A stretch of DNA of 64,000 nucleotides from Flavobacterium marginilacus (lineage in GTDB: Bacteria > Bacteroidota > Bacteroidia > Flavobacteriales > Flavobacteriaceae), in assembly GCF_026870155.1 (NCBI RefSeq), contig NZ_CP113975.1, positions 5,084,001 through 5,148,000 on the forward strand, written 5' to 3'. The notes beneath the pieces are model-generated. The model was not told where the DNA came from, ran no database searches, and was given only the letters and a program-made list of their open reading frames with translations. Position 1 is the first letter of the stretch; each line of letters opens with the position of its first letter. This document shows positions 61,360-64,000 of this stretch, one piece after another. A program made the position numbers and the translations under genes.

Positions 61360-61743
61360 TTATTTTAGATTCGAATTGATATAAGCTTCAACCGCTTTTA
61401 ATTCTTCATCAGTAAAAGTTTTGGTAATTGCCAAATTAGCCTGCATTACAGGAAATTGAGCAGGGTCAACGATAGCTTCACTTTCACCTTTAAGGAAATT
61501 GACAAGATTGCCGTTTTTGTCTTTGTAGATTTTGGCAATGTCCTGAATACTTGGTCCAATCACTTTTTGATCCACTTGATGGCAAGAGATACAATTTCCT
61601 TTCCCTTCGAAAATTTCTTTTCCTAATGCTTCGGGAGATTTAACTTCTGTTGTTGTTTCAGTGGATTTTCCAAAGGGTTCCTCACTTTCTTTTTTACAAG
61701 AAAGAAAAGTCAAAACGGATAATAAGAATACTAATTTCTTCAT
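61360..61743 (-). CDS. c-type cytochrome lipoprotein
   Basis: 127 aa from ATG 61743; longer upstream extension would start inside hemB. Lipobox LTFLSC (Cys17), a linker, and a class I cytochrome c domain with CISCHQVDQKVIGPSIQDIA (haem motif CxxCH, distal Pro region) and the methionine ligand in FPVMQANLAI. An electron carrier anchored to the periplasmic face. Starts 5 nt after the hemB stop, so co-transcribed with hemB. Confidence 0.9.
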   Translation of the reverse strand: MKKLVFLLSVLTFLSCKKESEEPFGKSTETTTEVKSPEALGKEIFEGKGNCISCHQVDQKVIGPSIQDIAKIYKDKNGNLVNFLKGESEAIVDPAQFPVMQANLAITKTFTDEELKAVEAYINSNLK

Positions 61744-61748
61744 TTTTT

Positions 61749-62744
61749 TTATTTGTTTAAAAGAATGGCAGCTTCTTTGGCAAAATAAGTCGAAATCAAA
61801 CTGGCTCCGGCTCTTTTGATACACATTAACTGCTCCATCATGATTTTGTCATTATCCAGCCATCCTCTTTCGGAGGCGGCTTTGATCATTGCATATTCGC
61901 CCGATACGTGAAAAACAGTTACCGGAACATTCACGGCGTTTTTAACTTCACGGACGATGTCCAAATATGCGATTCCAGGTTTCACCATTACCATATCGGC
62001 ACCTTCTTCAACATCCCAAAGCGCTTCTTTGACAGCTTCGATTCGATTCGCATAGTCCATTTGGTATGTTTTTTTGTCTTTTGGAACCACAACATCAGCT
62101 TCCCTAGGCGCACTGTCCAGAGCATCACGAAAAGGACCGTAAAACGCAGATGCATACTTAGCCGAGTAACTCATAATTCCAACATTGTGGAAACCTGCCT
62201 TATCTAATCCTTCGCGCAAGCGTAATACACGTCCGTCCATCATATCCGATGGAGCTACAAAATCGGCACCTGCTTGGGCGTGCGAAACGGCCATTTTTAC
62301 CAGAGCATCGTTCGTAGCATCATTTTCGACATCGCCATTGGTAATGATTCCGTCGTGACCGTAAATGGAATACGGATCCAAAGCCACATCTGGCATAACA
62401 ATCATCTCAGGACATGCTGTTTTAATCGCACGAATGGCCTGTTGCATTAATCCGTCCTTGTTCCAAGCTTCCTTTCCTGTATTGTCTTTTAAATCTTCGC
62501 TTACTTTTACGTAAATATTGACTGCACGAATACCCAAAGCAAATAATTCTTTGACTTCTTCCACCGTCAAATCTATCGAACGACGGAAGATTCCAGGCAT
62601 TGATGGAATCGCAACGTTTACGTTTTCGCCTTCGGCAATAAACATCGGGAACATGAAATCGGAAGGACTTAATGTGGTTTCACGAACTAATGAACGAATG
62701 GATTCGTTTACTCGGAGTCTTCTGCCTCTGTGTAATGGGAACAT
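61749..62744 (-). CDS. hemB: porphobilinogen synthase (delta-aminolevulinate dehydratase)
   Basis: 331 aa, normal HemB length. Schiff-base lysines Lys196 (YSAKYASAFYGPFRDA) and Lys255 (MVMVKPGIAYLD), and the loop DVALDPYSIYGHDG, which lacks the cysteine triplet of zinc enzymes, so it is probably the Mg2+ type. It condenses two 5-aminolevulinate molecules into porphobilinogen. In one operon with the cytochrome gene downstream; hemF lies further upstream with a mobile element between. Confidence 0.97.
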   Translation of the reverse strand: MFPLHRGRRLRVNESIRSLVRETTLSPSDFMFPMFIAEGENVNVAIPSMPGIFRRSIDLTVEEVKELFALGIRAVNIYVKVSEDLKDNTGKEAWNKDGLMQQAIRAIKTACPEMIVMPDVALDPYSIYGHDGIITNGDVENDATNDALVKMAVSHAQAGADFVAPSDMMDGRVLRLREGLDKAGFHNVGIMSYSAKYASAFYGPFRDALDSAPREADVVVPKDKKTYQMDYANRIEAVKEALWDVEEGADMVMVKPGIAYLDIVREVKNAVNVPVTVFHVSGEYAMIKAASERGWLDNDKIMMEQLMCIKRAGASLISTYFAKEAAILLNK

Positions 62745-62845
62745 AATTATTTATAATTTTAGATTAACGATTGCTGATTTGTGATTTAAATATATTGAAG
62801 ATTTCAGGAAATCTGAAATCAAAATCGACAATCTTTTATTTTTTT

Positions 62846-62909
62846 AGCTCCGTAGGAGCGTAATATTTATAGCTTAATTTAGTATGTGTATTTTAGCCCT
62901 GTAGGGGCG
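62846..62909. repeat. REP palindromes downstream of the RAYT gene
   Basis: AGCTCCGTAGGAGCG (62846-62860) and AGCCCTGTAGGGGCG (62895-62909), each followed by taATATTTAT-like or caTATTTAT-like sequence. They are the same orientation and flank the 3' side of the transposase gene. Confidence 0.8.
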
Positions 62910-62915
62910 TCATAT

Positions 62916-63377
62916 TTATTTTAATTCTTCAAAAACATATTCGTCTTTGTAATCAATTTCAAATGCTTTTAAAAATGCGATATATTCTTCTTTAAATGTT
63001 TTTGTTTTATGATGTTTTTCCTGATTTTGGATATAATTAATTACGTTGGTCAAATGTGAATGACTATAGGTGAATGCTCCAAATCCAGTTTGCCATTCAA
63101 ATTTACCATTTATCCATCTTTTTTCATTAATGAAGCGGGAAGAATTGGCTTTTATGTCTCTTACTAAATCCGACAATGCTTTATTTGGTTTTAAACCAAT
63201 TAAAATATGAATATGGTCAGGCATACCGTTGATGGCAATCAATTTTTGATTTTCGTTTGTAACAATTCCCGTTATATATTTATACAATTCGTCTTTCCAT
63301 TTGCTCGAAATCAAGTTTTGTCTTCCTTTGACAGCAAATACAATTTGAACATACAATTGAGAATAGGTGTTTGCCAT
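62916..63377 (-). CDS. REP-associated tyrosine transposase (RAYT/TnpA-REP)
   Basis: 153 aa from ATG 63377 (upstream extension to 63428 crosses a REP). Y1 HUH nuclease: HUH motif in GMPDHIHILIGLK (His55, His57) and catalytic Tyr115 in TNVINYIQNQEKHH; IS200-like architecture. It processes REP palindromes, which lie on both sides of it. No terminal left/right end pairs of a classical IS were seen, fitting a domesticated RAYT. Confidence 0.9.
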   Translation of the reverse strand: MANTYSQLYVQIVFAVKGRQNLISSKWKDELYKYITGIVTNENQKLIAINGMPDHIHILIGLKPNKALSDLVRDIKANSSRFINEKRWINGKFEWQTGFGAFTYSHSHLTNVINYIQNQEKHHKTKTFKEEYIAFLKAFEIDYKDEYVFEELK

Positions 63378-63400
63378 AATTGATATGTTTATAAATATTA

Positions 63401-63467
63401 CGCTCCGATGGAGCTCAAATGAATACAACTACATTATTTGCTATAAATATAACGCTCTTACAGAGCT
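63401..63467. repeat. REP palindromes upstream of the RAYT gene, overlapping the hemF end
   Basis: CGCTCCGATGGAGCT (63401-63415) and CGCTCTTACAGAGCT (63453-63467), in inverted orientation relative to the 3' copies. The second overlaps the hemF stop codon (63458-63460) and its last codons. Confidence 0.8.
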
Positions 63468-64000
63468 AACCACTCAATAGGAGATTCAAGAACTTTCAAT
63501 AACTTTTCTTCTTCACTTCCCGCTTCAGGATGATGATCGTAAACCCATTGCACATGAGGGGGTAAACTCATCAAAATACTTTCTATTCGACCATTGGTTT
63601 TTAAGCCGAATAATGTGCCTTTGTCGTGCACCAAATTGAACTCTACATATCGGCCTCTTCGGATTTCCTGCCAGCTTTTTTGTTCTGGTGAATATGGTAA
63701 ATTTTTTCTTCTTTCTACTATCGGAACGTAAGCTTCTAAGAAACTATTCCCAACTTCAGTAACAAAGTTAAACCAATTTTCCATTGACATTTGCTCACTT
63801 GCTTTGCAATAATCGAAGAACAAACCGCCAATTCCGCGGGCTTCGTTGCGATGTGCGTTCCAAAAATAGGCATCACATTGCTTTTTGTATTTTGGATAAA
63901 ACTCCGGATTGTGTTTGTCGCAAGCAGTTTTACACGTTTGATGAAAGTGTTTTGCATCTTCTTCAAACAGATAATAGGGCGTTAAATCCTGTCCGCCGCC
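63458..64000 (-). CDS. hemF: oxygen-dependent coproporphyrinogen III oxidase, 5' end cut by window edge
   Basis: Open to the window edge; about 180 C-terminal residues are seen. HemF motifs: [20 protein letters not shown], then [20 protein letters not shown] and [20 protein letters not shown], ending [14 protein letters not shown] and SPIEWLAL. It converts coproporphyrinogen III to protoporphyrinogen IX. Its stop codon lies inside a REP palindrome, meaning its last residues come from the mobile repeat. Confidence 0.95.
   Translation of the reverse strand, partial: GGGQDLTPYYLFEEDAKHFHQTCKTACDKHNPEFYPKYKKQCDAYFWNAHRNEARGIGGLFFDYCKASEQMSMENWFNFVTEVGNSFLEAYVPIVERRKNLPYSPEQKSWQEIRRGRYVEFNLVHDKGTLFGLKTNGRIESILMSLPPHVQWVYDHHPEAGSEEEKLLKVLESPIEWLAL

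Overview
The window looks like a Flavobacterium (Bacteroidota) chromosome segment. It is AT-rich, promoters carry the TAnnTTTG -7 box (for example 34101, 37435, 44986, 47856), there is no consistent Shine-Dalgarno, a M1 peptidase carries a type IX secretion sorting domain, and many envelope lipoproteins and a TonB-dependent receptor are present. Most of it is ordinary chromosome, with one clear accessory block at about 10.0-18.7 kb and a smaller defence-like locus at 59.3-61.1 kb. No rRNA, tRNA or CRISPR array was seen.

Layout. 1-6.6 kb: envelope proteins (MuiA-like, VWA lipoprotein, SIMPL protein) beside a LytS/LytTR-type two-component pair. 6.8-9.8 kb: ferritin, a Lys/Cys-rich small protein, a family 9 pectate-lyase-like lipoprotein and ssb. 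10.03-18.67 kb: an integron-like gene cassette array of eight cassettes separated by seven long attC-like palindromic sites plus a truncated eighth, with no integrase in the window. Two of the sites are interrupted at the same core position by ORF-deleted group II introns on the minus strand. 18.9-33.7 kb: a frameshifted ArsR regulator with an AHSA1 protein, M28 and M1 peptidases, a 3-keto-disaccharide hydrolase domain protein, rhodanese, LysR regulator with GNAT, SDR protein and a CHASE hybrid kinase. 34.1-37.3 kb: an EamA transporter with a structured, pseudoknot-forming leader, and a M13 peptidase.

37.4-48.3 kb is a metal and redox block: SCO protein, FeoA-FeoB-Cys-rich FeoB partner, a DtxR-type regulator, an AlbA_2/Schlafen-like regulator with a 42-nt tandem repeat, an NRAMP transporter fused to a universal stress domain, a TonB-dependent receptor with a thioredoxin, and a bacilliredoxin. 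48.6-59.3 kb: PPK2 with SulP, a 23-aa micropeptide candidate, an SpmA-SpmB fusion, a likely DNA-repair group (winged-helix protein, PolB-like exonuclease, methylguanine methyltransferase), a LysR regulator and two methyltransferases. 59.3-61.1 kb: a dCTP-deaminase anti-phage gene (AvcD-like) interrupted by one in-frame stop, followed by a 51-codon ORF. 61.3-64 kb: haem genes hemF and hemB plus a cytochrome c, with a REP-associated transposase and its REP palindromes between hemB and hemF.

The strongest candidate for something unusual is the cassette array: matched core boxes delimit each cassette, cargo is mostly small envelope proteins, and group II introns occupy the recombination core.
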